In this document: positions 10,323-20,369 of the stretch, piece by piece | How the letters are laid out: every line of letters starts with the position of its first letter | Numbering within the stretch: position 1 is the first letter of the stretch | NCBI RefSeq assembly: GCF_003208215.1 | Contig: NZ_QKLW01000001.1 | Coordinates: forward strand, 512,227 to 576,226 | Origin: Marinomonas alcarazii | Lineage (GTDB): Bacteria; Pseudomonadota; Gammaproteobacteria; Pseudomonadales; Marinomonadaceae | Direction of reading: 5' to 3' | Length of the DNA stretch: 64,000 nucleotides | Made by a program: the position numbers and the translations under genes | The notes under the pieces: model-generated | What the model saw: the letters and a program-made list of their open reading frames with translations, nothing else | What the model was told of the DNA's origin: nothing | Databases searched by the model: none

Positions 10323-11228
10323 ATGGCTATAGGTACTAATGGCTTAGTTATTCGTCGAGTCAAAAAAATCAAAAAGGGCGGTCATCATGGCGGCGCTTGG
10401 AAGATAGCCTTGGCGGATTTTGCTTTGGCAATGATGGCGCTGTTTTTGGTTTTATGGATCATGAGCGTGGCCTCTCCAGAGGAGTTAAAAAGTATTGAAG
10501 GTTACTTTCAAGATCCAATGGGGCAGTCAACGGCCGGCTTTAGTGCTAATCCGATTGATCTAGGCGGAAGTCCTGCCAAAAGTGCTGAAAAGAAGCTAGA
10601 TTTGCAACTGCCTGATCCTGGTAGTGTTGATGTGCCTTCTCGTGATGATCGTTTGGGTAATGGGCCTGATTCTGCGGAGTCAAAGAGCATCAACGATATG
10701 TTGCAAGAAGAGGTGGGGAAAATGAATGTCCTGCTTTCTCAGCAGCAAAACATGCGTATCGAAATCACGCCTCTTGGTGTGCGTATTACGTTGTTGGACG
10801 ACCCTGATAAGCCCATGTTTGAGCGTGGCAGTGCGCGAATGATGCCTGATATAGAAAATACTCTCCTTACCATGTCGCCAATTTTTAATAAGGTCTCTAA
10901 CCCTATTGTCATCACGGGGCACACGGATTCGTCAAAATTTAATGGTGGGCGTTTGGATAACTGGGATTTGTCAGCGCTAAGGGCGAATGCGGCTCGTCGA
11001 ATATTAGAAGAAGGCGGCGTGCCTGATAAGCGTATTGCTCAAGTGATAGGTTTGTCTGATTCGGTCCCTTATAACCGTTTTGATACCGAGAGTGCCGAGA
11101 ATAGACGAATCAGTATTACTTTGTTAACGGATGATGCTTATAAAAAATTGCTGGATCAGAATCGCCGTAATTTCGGTGATGCTGCCCAGCAACCTAGTGT
11201 CAAACTTACGCCAGAAGCGGTTTTTTAA
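10323..11228 (+). CDS. motB: flagellar motor stator protein MotB
   Basis: 301 residues. The single membrane helix contains the ion-binding aspartate D32 in ALADFALAMM, the same position as in E. coli MotB. A linker and plug region follow, then a C-terminal OmpA-like peptidoglycan-binding domain (about 150-275) with ITGHTDS and ENRRISI motifs that anchors the stator to the wall. Together with motA it makes a complete stator unit; sequence alone does not settle proton versus sodium use. Its stop overlaps the convergent rsgA stop by 4 nt, with no terminator between. Confidence 0.96.
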   Translation: MAIGTNGLVIRRVKKIKKGGHHGGAWKIALADFALAMMALFLVLWIMSVASPEELKSIEGYFQDPMGQSTAGFSANPIDLGGSPAKSAEKKLDLQLPDPGSVDVPSRDDRLGNGPDSAESKSINDMLQEEVGKMNVLLSQQQNMRIEITPLGVRITLLDDPDKPMFERGSARMMPDIENTLLTMSPIFNKVSNPIVITGHTDSSKFNGGRLDNWDLSALRANAARRILEEGGVPDKRIAQVIGLSDSVPYNRFDTESAENRRISITLLTDDAYKKLLDQNRRNFGDAAQQPSVKLTPEAVF

Positions 11229-12259
11229 AACGCCTGATTTTCACGTATCGAATGTTTAATTCTTAAGAAGCTTTGGAAGCGGTGTTCTGTTATTTCACCT
11301 TTTTCCAAGGCTTCAAGAATCGCGCAGCCTGGCTCTTTTTCGTGAGCGCAATCTCGGAATCGGCAGTAGCCGATATGCGGTCGAAATTCGATAAAGCCGT
11401 TCAGTAACTCATCTTCTGAAATGTGCCATAAACCAAATTCACGTATTCCTGGTGAGTCAATGAGGTCGCCGCCTTTTGGCATATGGAATAGTCTGGCTGT
11501 GGTGGTGGTATGTACGCCTTTTTTACGTTTCTGAGAAAGCTCACCCACGCTGATATCTATATCTGGGAGTAGGGTGCCGATAAGCGACGATTTACCTACG
11601 CCTGACTGTCCAACAAAAACGCTGGTTTTGTCTTGTAAGAATCCATACAGCGACTCCATTCCAGCTTGGTTTTTGATGGAGGTTCTGATGATGTTGTAAT
11701 TCAGGTCTTCGTAGGTTTTAAGTAGATTGTCTAAATCTTCTTTGTTTTTGTCGTCAATTAAATCGCATTTGTTAAGTAGTATGACAGGTGGAATGCCAAC
11801 GGTTTCTGCAGCAACTAGGTAGCGATCAATTAAATTGGCGTGCGCAACAGGCTCTGCAGCAATCACAACAATAATGTGATCTATGTTTGCTGCGACGGGT
11901 TTTATCCTGCCGTGCATATCTGGGCGAGATAAAGACGTGTGTCTTGGTGTGGTTGCGACCACGACACCGCCCTCATTTTGTTTCGGGCGCCAAACGACTT
12001 TATCGCCTGTCACAAGTTGGCCTAGATTGGCGCGTAGGTTGCAGCGGGTAGATACGCCAAGAAATGGTTCTTGAGTGCCTTCCACTTCAACTTGTGTTCC
12101 GAAATGAGAAATAATGATGCCTTCAGTTTCGGCTCCAAGGTCTGATGACTGAAGAAGTTCCTCGGCGACCTCTCCTCTTTTTTGAGTGCGTTCAACGCGC
12201 TCTTTGTGGATTTTTTCGATTCGCCAAGTTTGTTGTTTAGTAAGTTTTCGCTTCGACAT
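11225..12259 (-). CDS. rsgA: small ribosomal subunit biogenesis GTPase RsgA
   Basis: RsgA is a circularly permuted GTPase that helps the 30S subunit mature. The 344 residues show an OB-fold N-terminal region, then the permuted G motifs in the order G4 (LLNKCDLID), G1 (GQSGVGKSSLI) and G3 (DSPGIREFGL). A C-terminal zinc knuckle has C-x-F-x-x-C, H and C residues (CRFRDCAHEKEPGC). It is divergent from orn, as in E. coli. Its 3' end collides with motB. Confidence 0.98.
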   Translation of the reverse strand: MSKRKLTKQQTWRIEKIHKERVERTQKRGEVAEELLQSSDLGAETEGIIISHFGTQVEVEGTQEPFLGVSTRCNLRANLGQLVTGDKVVWRPKQNEGGVVVATTPRHTSLSRPDMHGRIKPVAANIDHIIVVIAAEPVAHANLIDRYLVAAETVGIPPVILLNKCDLIDDKNKEDLDNLLKTYEDLNYNIIRTSIKNQAGMESLYGFLQDKTSVFVGQSGVGKSSLIGTLLPDIDISVGELSQKRKKGVHTTTTARLFHMPKGGDLIDSPGIREFGLWHISEDELLNGFIEFRPHIGYCRFRDCAHEKEPGCAILEALEKGEITEHRFQSFLRIKHSIRENQAF

Positions 12260-12269
12260 TAGATTCGTC

Positions 12270-12300
12270 TGGTCATAAAGTAAGGCGCATAGAGTATAAT
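12270..12300 (+). promoter_or_regulatory. candidate orn promoter
   Basis: A perfect -10 TATAAT (12295-12300) is preceded at 19 nt by a weak -35 (TGGTCA). It is placed 33 nt before the orn start in the gap that diverges from rsgA. Confidence 0.5.
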
Positions 12301-12333
12301 GCTTGGCATTGATAATAAAGGATTTGGAAGGTT

Positions 12334-12891
12334 ATGAGCTTAAATGATGAGAATTTAGTGTGGATCGATCTTGAAATGACCGGATTGAACCCAGAAACGG
12401 ACACAATTATTGAGATTGCAACCGTGGTTACGGATAAGCACCTGAACGTTTTGGCAAAAGGTCCTAGCCTTGCTATACATCAAGAAAAAGCGGTGATGGA
12501 CGCGATGGATGAGTGGTGTACACAGCATCATGGTGATTCTGGCTTAACAGCAAGAGTGTTGTCGTCGAGCATAAGCATGGCGCAGGCAGAGGAAGAAACC
12601 ATTCAGTTCTTGGCGCAATATGTGCCAGCAGGTAAATCGCCAATTTGTGGTAATAGTGTTGGGCAAGATCGTCGCTTCTTGTACCGTTACATGCCTAAGT
12701 TAGAAGCATTCTTTCATTATCGTTATTTGGATGTCAGTACCATTAAAGAATTGGCAAGACGTTGGAAGCCAGAGGCATTAGAAGGATTTACTAAATCAGG
12801 CTCACATTTGGCAATGGATGATATTTTAGAGTCTATTGGCGAATTAAAGCATTATCGTCGAACTATGTTTGGTATGGGCGATAAATCTTAA
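12334..12891 (+). CDS. orn: oligoribonuclease Orn
   Basis: Orn is the essential 3'-5' exonuclease that finishes RNA decay and the breakdown of cyclic-di-GMP by digesting dinucleotides. At 185 residues it has the DEDDh layout: D12 and E14 in WIDLEMTGL, a middle aspartate in [10 protein letters not shown], and the HLAMDD end motif. The Shine-Dalgarno GGAAGG is close to the ATG. The divergent orn/rsgA arrangement is conserved in gammaproteobacteria. Confidence 0.98.
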   Translation: MSLNDENLVWIDLEMTGLNPETDTIIEIATVVTDKHLNVLAKGPSLAIHQEKAVMDAMDEWCTQHHGDSGLTARVLSSSISMAQAEEETIQFLAQYVPAGKSPICGNSVGQDRRFLYRYMPKLEAFFHYRYLDVSTIKELARRWKPEALEGFTKSGSHLAMDDILESIGELKHYRRTMFGMGDKS

Positions 12892-12926
12892 TAGCATATG
12901 CTGCTAATCTAACCTGTTCTTGTTAT

Positions 12927-12955
12927 GAGTTGGTGGGTTCTGTGCCCACTAACTC
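12927..12955. terminator. weak hairpin between convergent orn and permease gene
   Basis: An 11-bp stem with one G-U pair (12927-12937 with 12945-12955) overlaps the stop of the minus-strand permease gene. Neither side carries a good U-tract, so terminator function is uncertain. Confidence 0.35.
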
Positions 12956-13698
12956 AGTCCTGTCACACCATCCCATATTAGCTTGATTCCTGTTAGGAAA
13001 AGAAAGCCGTACATGAATTTGAAAAACACGGCCGTGGAAAGTTTGTAATGCAGCCATGCGCCAAGTTGGACGCCAATAAACGCAACGGGTGTAAAGCAAA
13101 GTGATAACAGGATGTTGGTGCTGTTGAGTTGTCCAAGCATGCCGTATGGAATGAGTTTTACATAGTTTATTGCTGTGAAGATGACGGCTGCTGTAGCCAC
13201 GTATTGTGTTTTGTCTAGGTTTGCTCTTAATAGATAGACGCTCATGGGTGGTCCGCCAGCGTGGGCTATAAAACTGGTGAAACCGCCAAGGGTGCACCAA
13301 AGCTTGCCAGTGAACGAATGCAGAGGTGGTCGCTCTGTTGCGCTGTTTTTTCTTGGCCATGAGTTCAGTGTGAAGCCAACAGCAATAATGCCAACCATTA
13401 TTTTTAACCATTCAGCAGAGAACCATGACGCTGTTAAGCCACCAATAACAACGCCGATGATGGCGGCAGGTATGCATTTGATTAGTTGTTCTGTGTTCCA
13501 CTTTTTCCAAAACTTCTGCACAGTGAAAATGTCCATGATACAGAGTATGGGGAGCATTATGGCGGCGGCCAGAGTAGGGGAGGTTTGGAGTGAAATAAGC
13601 GGTACAGCAAGTATGCCGAAAGCGCCAGAGAAACCACCTTTAGAAATGCCAGTAATAAATACGGCAATGGCGATGAGTGACATAAGCAGCCAATCCAT
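12949..13698 (-). CDS. TauE/SafE-family membrane permease (sulfite/organosulfur-type exporter family)
   Basis: A 249-residue, very hydrophobic protein with about eight membrane helices. The opening ITGISKGGFSGAFG and the mid-protein GGFTSFIAHAGGPPMSVYLL are the two repeat signatures of the TauE/SafE (DUF81) family, proposed to export sulfite, sulfonates or related anions. The ATG at 13698 is preferred because AGAGGA sits 5 nt upstream; a longer frame starting at 13743 lacks this signal. No sulfur metabolism genes adjoin it, so the substrate is unknown. Confidence 0.88.
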   Translation of the reverse strand: MDWLLMSLIAIAVFITGISKGGFSGAFGILAVPLISLQTSPTLAAAIMLPILCIMDIFTVQKFWKKWNTEQLIKCIPAAIIGVVIGGLTASWFSAEWLKIMVGIIAVGFTLNSWPRKNSATERPPLHSFTGKLWCTLGGFTSFIAHAGGPPMSVYLLRANLDKTQYVATAAVIFTAINYVKLIPYGMLGQLNSTNILLSLCFTPVAFIGVQLGAWLHYKLSTAVFFKFMYGFLFLTGIKLIWDGVTGLS

Positions 13699-13859
13699 AA
13701 GTGTCCTCTGGTTAGATGTTTGTGGTGAGCGGTAAAAATGCATATTGATTATGGGGGATTGCCACTTGTTTCAAAAGGCTTCTGTATTAGAATTGTCAGA
13801 AATTAATGAGCCATGTGATTGGTGTTTGCTCTTTTTGAGTAGAGAAGGATTGGTAAGTG

Positions 13860-14330
13860 ATGCAAATAGAGAAAGATGTTTACGGTGAAGAGTCGATGGA
13901 AAGTCTAGGCGGGGCTGTTTCCTTGGCTTTAAAAGCGGGCGCGGTTGTGTATCTAGAGGGAGACCTTGGTATGGGTAAAACCACGCTTGTTAGAGGTATG
14001 TTGCGTGGCTTAGGTCATTTGGGGCCAGTTAAAAGTCCTACTTATACGATTGTTGAGCCCTATGAGTTATCCGGCCTTGAAGCATTTCATTTTGACCTTT
14101 ATCGCGTTTCAGATGCGGAAGAGCTTGAATTTATAGGGATTCGTGATTATTTCTCGGATGGCGCTTTGTGTTTAATTGAATGGGCTGAAATGGGGCGTGG
14201 TATTTTGCCTGAGGCAGATTTGATTGTTTCATTGAGCTTGATTCGTCAGGGTCGCCATGTGGTGATAGAAGGCGTTACTGAAAAAGGTTTGGCGGCTATA
14301 AATACGCTGCAAAATGTCATAACGTCTTGA
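13860..14330 (+). CDS. tsaE: tRNA threonylcarbamoyladenosine biosynthesis ATPase TsaE
   Basis: TsaE is the ATPase that recycles the TsaB-TsaD complex making t6A at position 37 of ANN-decoding tRNAs. The 156 residues carry a Walker A at 34-42 (GDLGMGKTT) and SPTYTIVEPY, HFDLYR and LIEWAE blocks typical of the family. A GTG one codon earlier (13857) is also spaced well from AAGGA; ATG was chosen. It begins the conserved run tsaE-amiB-mutL-miaA-hfq. Confidence 0.96.
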   Translation: MQIEKDVYGEESMESLGGAVSLALKAGAVVYLEGDLGMGKTTLVRGMLRGLGHLGPVKSPTYTIVEPYELSGLEAFHFDLYRVSDAEELEFIGIRDYFSDGALCLIEWAEMGRGILPEADLIVSLSLIRQGRHVVIEGVTEKGLAAINTLQNVITS

Positions 14331-14416
14331 TGTATAGACGTCTTTACTCTAAGTAAGATTGAGATCCATGTAATCAGCAGTTATAGTGTGTCAGATATAC
14401 TAGCTAGCTGTCTGAT

Positions 14417-15745
14417 ATGCATACTAAATTTCGTACTTATTTATTTGTTTTTTTCTCTTTTATTGTCTCCTTAACTGCGGCAAATGCTTTTGCTGCAGAA
14501 GTGAGAGACATTCGTGTCGCTCAGCAAGAGGGTGTGACACGTTTAGTTTTTGAGCTTTCTGATGCTTCGGAGCATCGTATATTTCCTCTTTCCAACCCAG
14601 AGCGAATAGTGCTCGATGTGAGTAACGTCGACTTAAATACCTCTGTGGTTAATGGCTTGTCGGCTTTGTCTTCTGATGTTTTGATGCGAGTTCGTTACGC
14701 TAAGCGAGACAATGGTGTTCGCTTCGTGTTGGATTTGGCTCAAAAGGCAAAAGCGAAGAGTACTGTGTTGGCGGCAAATGGTACTTATGGCCCGAGAATA
14801 TTGGTTGAGCTTGAGTATGGCGTCAGCAAACCGGTGACGGTTGTAAAAAGCTTAGCGAATTTATCCAAAGAAAAGCGTGATATCGTTATTGCGATCGATC
14901 CTGGACACGGTGGAAAGGATCCGGGTGCTTTGGGGCAGTACAATGTTCGTGAAAAAGACATAGTGTTGTCGATTAGTAAGGAACTGGCTCGACGAATAAA
15001 TGCGGTTGATGGCTTTAAGGCTGTGTTGACGCGATCAACTGATACCTATCTTCAATTGCGTGACCGTTCTCGTGTGGCGCGTGAAGCCAATGCTGATTTG
15101 ATGATTTCCGTGCATGCGGATGCTTTTACAAAATCGAGTGCTCGCGGGGCTTCGGTGTGGGCTCTGTCATTGAGTGGTAAAAGTTCTGAAATGGGTCGCT
15201 GGCTGGCGCAACAAGAAAACTCCGCCGATTTGGTGGGTGGCATTTCTTTGGATGACAAAGATCAGTTGCTTGCTGAAGTCTTGCTTGATATGTCAATGAA
15301 CTCGACGATTCAGATGAGTCTGAATATTGGTGAAAGTGTTCTCGGTGAGATGAAAAATGTGGCTGTCTTACATAAAGGCAGCGTGCAGCAAGCAGGCTTT
15401 GTGGTGCTGAAATCACCAGATATTCCGTCTATTTTGATTGAAACTGGCTTTGTATCAAACAAGACGGAAGCCAAGAATTTATCGAGCAGAACATATCGCG
15501 TAAAGTTGGCTGATTCTATTTCTAAAGGTGTCATCGAATACTTTACCAAGAATGCACCAGATGGAACCTTAGTGGCTTGGAAGCAAAAGAAACATTCTGA
15601 TTATGTGTATACCGTTAGTAAAGGTGATACTTTGTCTGAAATTGCTAGACGCAATCAGGTGTCTTTACCTACTTTAAGGCAAGCAAATAATCTAAGTAAC
15701 GATGTTATTTGGATTGGTCAAAAGCTTGTTATACCTGCCGGCTAG
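14417..15745 (+). CDS. amiB: N-acetylmuramoyl-L-alanine amidase AmiB with AMIN and LysM domains
   Basis: This periplasmic zinc amidase splits septal peptidoglycan between MurNAc and the stem peptide during daughter-cell separation. The 442 residues contain a signal peptide ending near ANAFAA, an AMIN domain (about 28-125) for septal targeting, an Amidase_3 domain (about 154-380) and a C-terminal LysM (about 394-440). The zinc/catalytic sites are visible as DPGHGGKDPG, the E in REKDIV, SVHADAF and LIETGFVSN. Its position between tsaE and mutL matches E. coli amiB. The Shine-Dalgarno is weak. Confidence 0.95.
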   Translation: MHTKFRTYLFVFFSFIVSLTAANAFAAEVRDIRVAQQEGVTRLVFELSDASEHRIFPLSNPERIVLDVSNVDLNTSVVNGLSALSSDVLMRVRYAKRDNGVRFVLDLAQKAKAKSTVLAANGTYGPRILVELEYGVSKPVTVVKSLANLSKEKRDIVIAIDPGHGGKDPGALGQYNVREKDIVLSISKELARRINAVDGFKAVLTRSTDTYLQLRDRSRVAREANADLMISVHADAFTKSSARGASVWALSLSGKSSEMGRWLAQQENSADLVGGISLDDKDQLLAEVLLDMSMNSTIQMSLNIGESVLGEMKNVAVLHKGSVQQAGFVVLKSPDIPSILIETGFVSNKTEAKNLSSRTYRVKLADSISKGVIEYFTKNAPDGTLVAWKQKKHSDYVYTVSKGDTLSEIARRNQVSLPTLRQANNLSNDVIWIGQKLVIPAG

Positions 15746-15804
15746 AATCTAATTGTCTTATGCTCTTGTGTTGAACTAAAGAGCTCAGAAATCAAAGGTC
15801 GTTC

Positions 15805-17736
15805 ATGAAAAGAATTAATCTTTTATCTCCGCGTTTAGCTAACCAAATCGCAGCGGGAGAGGTGGTTGAGCGACCAGCCTCCGTTGTGAAAGAGTTGCTT
15901 GAAAACAGTCTTGATGCTGGGGCCACTCAGCTTGATATCGATGTCGAGCAAGGTGGCGTTAGGCGCATAAAGATCCGTGATAACGGCACTGGAATCATGA
16001 AAGATGATTTGTCTTTAGCGTTAAGCCGACACGCAACAAGTAAAATAATTACTTTAGATGATTTGGAAGCTGTCTGTACGTTGGGGTTTCGTGGTGAAGC
16101 GCTAGCCAGTATTAGCTCTGTGTCAAGAATGCACCTTACCTCTCAGGCCGAAAATGAAGAAGAAGCGTGGCGTGTAGAGGCAGAAGGCAAAGATATGGCG
16201 ACGGCAATTCGTCCCGCTTCTCACCCTCAAGGTACGACGATCGATGTGCGGGATTTGTTCTTTAATACGCCAGCTCGTCGTAAATTCCTGCGTACTGAAA
16301 AAACCGAATTTGCCCACCTAGAAGAGGTGGTGAAGCGTTTGGCGCTGAGTCGCTATGAAACAGGTTTTCGCTTAAGTCATAATGGTAAGCAGGTATATGA
16401 TCTTCGCCCAGTGACAGATCAGCTCCACGCTGAGCATAGATTGGCCACTTTGCTGGGTAAGAAATTTATAGAGAATTCGTTGACGCTTGATGTGGAAGCG
16501 GCTGGCTTGCGTTTGTGGGGCTGGATTGGTTTGCCCACATTTTCTCGTTCCCAAGCGGATTTGCAATACTTCTTTGTAAATGGTCGGGTGGTTAAAGATA
16601 AATTGGTCGCCCACGCCGTTCGTCAGGCTTATCGTGATGTTTTATATAATGGCCGTCATCCAACGTTTGTTTTATATCTTGAGTTAGACCCTTCTACAGT
16701 AGACGTAAACGTACATCCAACAAAGCATGAAGTGCGGTTTCGGGATGGGCGTTTGGTGCATGATTTCTTGTTTAGTCGAATTCATAAGGCTATCGCTGAT
16801 GTGCGTCCTGAATCGGATGGGGCGCCAACGGGTATGCAGGATTCAGCCGCCAGTGAACCGTCTTCATACGGCTCAAATATTACAGAGCAGTCCGCTTTGC
16901 AGCTATCGAATCGTCCTGCGGCGTCTGGCATGGAGTGGATGCAATCTCGTTCACCTTCTGGTTCTTTGGGTTCTTCAGAGGTGCGTGGTCAGCTTGATGG
17001 TATGCGTCGGCTGTCTGGTTATGCTCAGGAATATGCGTCTGCGACGGAGGAGGTTGATCCTGAGACGGGTGAGGTGAGAGAAGTTGCTCCTTCAAGCTCT
17101 CTAGGGCAATCTGGCGACCCTTTTGCGAGATCAGATGCTGATTATCAAGCTGTGCCGCCTTTAGGTTTTGCGGTGGCTCAGTTGCATGGGGTTTATATTC
17201 TTTCCGAGAGTGAGCAAGGGTTGATTTTAGTCGACATGCACGCAGCACATGAGCGAATAGTATATGAGCGCATGAAGACGGCTTTTTATCAAAAAAACAT
17301 ATCGTCTCAGCCGCTATTGGTGCCGATCAATGTGTCTGTATCGCAAAGTGAAGCCGATTTGGTAGAAGAAAGTGGCAATGTGTTTGAGTCGTTCGGCTTT
17401 CGAGTAGAAAGAACGGGATTAGAAAGTGTCATGGTTCGAGAAGTTCCTATTATACTGATTCGAGGGGACGTTGAAGGATTGGTGCGCGATGTTATAAGTG
17501 ATTTATCGATCAATGGGGTGTCTGACTTGATGGAGTCTAGGGCGAATGAGCTGATGGCTTCCATGGCTTGTCATGGTGCGGTGCGTGCTAATCGTAAGTT
17601 GACTATTGCTGAAATGAACAGTCTTCTCCGAGATATGGAGGTGACTGAGCGAAGTGGACAGTGTAACCATGGCCGACCAACTTGGGCGCATTTGACAATG
17701 TCTGACTTGGATAAACTTTTCTTGAGAGGGCGTTAA
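15805..17736 (+). CDS. mutL: DNA mismatch repair protein MutL
   Basis: MutL couples mismatch recognition by MutS to downstream strand removal. The 643-residue protein has an N-terminal GHKL ATPase (motifs [28 protein letters not shown]) and a ribosomal S5-like domain to about residue 330. A low-complexity Ser/Gly-rich linker (about 340-440) follows, then a C-terminal dimerisation domain with [11 protein letters not shown] and CNHGRPTW. The endonuclease motif of non-methyl-directed MutLs is not evident, as in E. coli. It is followed after 1 nt by miaA. Confidence 0.98.
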   Translation: MKRINLLSPRLANQIAAGEVVERPASVVKELLENSLDAGATQLDIDVEQGGVRRIKIRDNGTGIMKDDLSLALSRHATSKIITLDDLEAVCTLGFRGEALASISSVSRMHLTSQAENEEEAWRVEAEGKDMATAIRPASHPQGTTIDVRDLFFNTPARRKFLRTEKTEFAHLEEVVKRLALSRYETGFRLSHNGKQVYDLRPVTDQLHAEHRLATLLGKKFIENSLTLDVEAAGLRLWGWIGLPTFSRSQADLQYFFVNGRVVKDKLVAHAVRQAYRDVLYNGRHPTFVLYLELDPSTVDVNVHPTKHEVRFRDGRLVHDFLFSRIHKAIADVRPESDGAPTGMQDSAASEPSSYGSNITEQSALQLSNRPAASGMEWMQSRSPSGSLGSSEVRGQLDGMRRLSGYAQEYASATEEVDPETGEVREVAPSSSLGQSGDPFARSDADYQAVPPLGFAVAQLHGVYILSESEQGLILVDMHAAHERIVYERMKTAFYQKNISSQPLLVPINVSVSQSEADLVEESGNVFESFGFRVERTGLESVMVREVPIILIRGDVEGLVRDVISDLSINGVSDLMESRANELMASMACHGAVRANRKLTIAEMNSLLRDMEVTERSGQCNHGRPTWAHLTMSDLDKLFLRGR

Positions 17737-17737
17737 T

Positions 17738-18670
17738 ATGACGAAGCCACATGTTGTTTGTTTGATGGGGCCGACGGCTTCTGGAAAAACAGGGCTGGCC
17801 GTTGAGTTGGCTGAGCACCACGATTTTGAAATTATTAGTGTGGACTCCGCTCTGGTTTATAAGGGGATGGATATCGGCACGGCCAAACCGGATGCAGCGT
17901 TGCTTGCAAGGGCTCCTCATAGGCTAATTGATATTATTGATCCGCTTGAATCTTATTCTGCGGCCGATTTTGTTTTGGATGCGGTTGAGCAGTCACAAGA
18001 GATTATTGCGAAAGGTAAAACACCGCTTTTGGTAGGCGGCACTATGATGTATTTCAATGCGCTGCAAAAAGGTTTGGCTGAAATGCCGCAAGCCGACGCT
18101 GAGTTGCGCGCTTTGATTGAGGCTGAGGCTTTAGAGAAAGGCTGGGGGGCTTTGCATGAAGAGTTGCAGAGGTTTGACCCAGAAGCCGCTTCTCGTATTC
18201 ACCCTAATGACCCTCAAAGATTGCAGCGTGCTATTGAAGTGTATCGTTTGACGGGTAAGACTATGACTCAGTTTTGGGAGCAGCAAGAAACTGTGTCTTT
18301 GCCATTTGATATGATTAATATGGCCGTGATGCCGAAAGAGCGAAGTGTCTTGCATGAGCGAATAGAGCAGCGCTTTTATGAGATGATGGACCAAGGTTTT
18401 TTGGCTGAAGTAGAAGGTTTGTACCGCCGCGGTGACTTGTCTATTGATATGCCATCTATGCGCTGTGTCGGATATCGACAGCTATGGCAATATTTAGACG
18501 GTGCTGATTTGCTAGATGATGCTATCTTTAAAGGAGTGGTTGCGTCTCGTCAGTTGGCAAAAAGGCAGCTTACTTGGTTAAGGGGCTGGGAGGATCTGAT
18601 GATTTTCGATAGTTTGTCGAAAGATCTTGTGCCGGAAGCCTTGAATTACATAGAAAGCAGGATTATATAG
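17738..18670 (+). CDS. miaA: tRNA dimethylallyltransferase MiaA
   Basis: MiaA attaches dimethylallyl to A37 of UNN-decoding tRNAs, the first step of ms2i6A. The 310 residues start with the P-loop [11 protein letters not shown], then [16 protein letters not shown], and later the [23 protein letters not shown] block used in tRNA binding. It starts 2 nt after the mutL stop and precedes hfq, the same order as in E. coli. Confidence 0.98.
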   Translation: MTKPHVVCLMGPTASGKTGLAVELAEHHDFEIISVDSALVYKGMDIGTAKPDAALLARAPHRLIDIIDPLESYSAADFVLDAVEQSQEIIAKGKTPLLVGGTMMYFNALQKGLAEMPQADAELRALIEAEALEKGWGALHEELQRFDPEAASRIHPNDPQRLQRAIEVYRLTGKTMTQFWEQQETVSLPFDMINMAVMPKERSVLHERIEQRFYEMMDQGFLAEVEGLYRRGDLSIDMPSMRCVGYRQLWQYLDGADLLDDAIFKGVVASRQLAKRQLTWLRGWEDLMIFDSLSKDLVPEALNYIESRII

Positions 18671-18759
18671 GGGAAATCGGTAAAAATTTGGTGTAGTATC
18701 TACAGTATTGTTTTATCAATATTTAATTTAATATTTTTTGCTTGTTTAAGGAGATCACA

Positions 18760-19005
18760 ATGTCAAAAGGGCAATCATTACAAGACCCTTATCTAAATAT
18801 TCTACGTAAAGAAAGAGTGCCAGTATCTATCTTTCTTGTAAATGGAATTAAACTTCAAGGTCAAATCGAATCATTCGATCAGTTTGTGATTCTATTGAAA
18901 AATACTGTTAGCCAAATGGTTTACAAACATGCCATTTCTACAGTTGTACCTTCCCGTACAATTCGCGTTCCGTCTCCTGATCAGCCGGAAGATGAAGCTG
19001 AATAG
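18760..19005 (+). CDS. hfq: RNA chaperone Hfq
   Basis: Hfq is a hexameric Sm-like protein that pairs small RNAs with target mRNAs. The 81-residue chain starts [13 protein letters not shown], contains the Sm1 region ([18 protein letters not shown]) and the Sm2 region with YKHAIST, and ends in a short acidic tail. The ATG at 18760 has AAGGAG 6 nt upstream; a longer frame from a TTG at 18742 would include the Shine-Dalgarno and is rejected. The C-terminal tail is shorter than that of E. coli Hfq. Confidence 0.98.
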   Translation: MSKGQSLQDPYLNILRKERVPVSIFLVNGIKLQGQIESFDQFVILLKNTVSQMVYKHAISTVVPSRTIRVPSPDQPEDEAE

Positions 19006-19040
19006 TTTGTCTGTAACAAGGCGAACAGAGGAATACTAGA

Positions 19041-20330
19041 TTGTTTTTTGAACGTCCAGATAGTGGTGAAATAGCTGTATTGGTTCATATAGATTTTCAT
19101 GAGCAAAATGAGTCTTATGGGCCGGAAGAGTTTGTGGAGCTTGCTATTTCTGCTGGCGCCGATCCTGTTGCTGTTGTATCAGGGTCGCGTCAGCGTCCTG
19201 ATGCCCGGTACTTTATTGGCACCGGTAAACTAGCAGAAATAAAAGACATTGTTGATCGAGAAGAAGCTCAAGTGGTTCTTTTCGATCATGCTTTGTCTCC
19301 TTCCCAAGAGCGTAACTTAGAAAGTGTATTGCAGTGTCGTGTGCTTGATCGCACAGGACTGATACTTGATATATTTGCGCAGCGTGCACGTACCCATGAG
19401 GGTAAATTGCAGGTTGAGCTAGCGCAGTTGCAGCACATGTCTACTCGTCTTATTCGTGGTTGGACGCACTTAGAGCGCCAGAAGGGCGGTATAGGTATGC
19501 GTGGTCCAGGTGAAACTCAGCTTGAGACTGACCGTCGATTATTAAGAGAGCGCATTAAAGCGATTCAAAAGAGATTGGCGAAAGTGGGGTCTCAGCGAGA
19601 TCAAAACCGCCGATCCCGTGATCGATCTTCAGTGCCAACGGTCTCGCTGGTTGGTTATACCAACGCAGGTAAGTCAACCTTGTTTAATCGGGCGACGGGG
19701 TCAGAGGTTTATGCGGCTGATCAGTTGTTTGCCACATTGGATCCGACACTGCGTCGTTTAGATATTGAGCAGGTTGGTTCGATTGTCTTGGCTGATACGG
19801 TTGGTTTCATCCGTCAGTTGCCGCACCGATTAATTAAAGCGTTTCAGGCGACATTGAAAGAGTCTTCAGAGGCTGATTTGCTTTTGCATGTTGTTGATGC
19901 TGCCGATATTTCTCGCGAAGAGAATATGAAGCATGTGGATTCTGTGCTAGAAGAGATTGGTGCTAATGAAGTGCCAACGCTTAAGGTGTTTAATAAAATA
20001 GATGCTTTGCCTACCGCAGAACCTCGAATAGATCGTGATTCGGACGGGAACCCTTTAAGAGTTTGGTTGTCTGCTCGTGATGGTCAAGGTATTGATTTGC
20101 TTAAGCAGGCAATTGCAGAGCTTTTAGCGGAAGACGTTTTTAATGAAACTCTTTACTTGTCGAACAAGTATGGTCGATTAAGAGCTATGCTGTTTGAGCA
20201 TGGGGCAGTGAAATCGGAGCGCTTTGATGAGATGGGCCGATTTGTCCTTGATGTTAAGTTGCCTAAAAAAGATTATTTGCAAATTTTGGCTCGCGCTGGC
20301 ATGTCTGAGGATCAGATTGAAGCTGTGTAA
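19041..20330 (+). CDS. hflX: ribosome-associated GTPase HflX
   Basis: HflX is a GTPase that splits stalled or heat-damaged ribosomes. The 429 residues have the HflX N-terminal domain, a coiled linker with GGIGMRGPGETQLETDRR, and the G domain with G1 GYTNAGKSTLF, G3 DTVGFI and G4 NKID. The start is a TTG at 19041 with GAGGA upstream. It gives MFFERPDSGE, which aligns with the start of E. coli HflX, so the rare start is likely correct. It lies 35 nt after hfq. Confidence 0.97.
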   Translation: MFFERPDSGEIAVLVHIDFHEQNESYGPEEFVELAISAGADPVAVVSGSRQRPDARYFIGTGKLAEIKDIVDREEAQVVLFDHALSPSQERNLESVLQCRVLDRTGLILDIFAQRARTHEGKLQVELAQLQHMSTRLIRGWTHLERQKGGIGMRGPGETQLETDRRLLRERIKAIQKRLAKVGSQRDQNRRSRDRSSVPTVSLVGYTNAGKSTLFNRATGSEVYAADQLFATLDPTLRRLDIEQVGSIVLADTVGFIRQLPHRLIKAFQATLKESSEADLLLHVVDAADISREENMKHVDSVLEEIGANEVPTLKVFNKIDALPTAEPRIDRDSDGNPLRVWLSARDGQGIDLLKQAIAELLAEDVFNETLYLSNKYGRLRAMLFEHGAVKSERFDEMGRFVLDVKLPKKDYLQILARAGMSEDQIEAV

Positions 20331-20369
20331 GCTGTCAGGATTATCATTAAAATAAAGTGGAGATGTAGT

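Noticed and set aside
13244..13735. 163-codon plus-strand frame opposite the TauE-type permease gene
   Set aside because: It is a shadow of the hydrophobic permease reading frame, which has the family signatures and a good Shine-Dalgarno.
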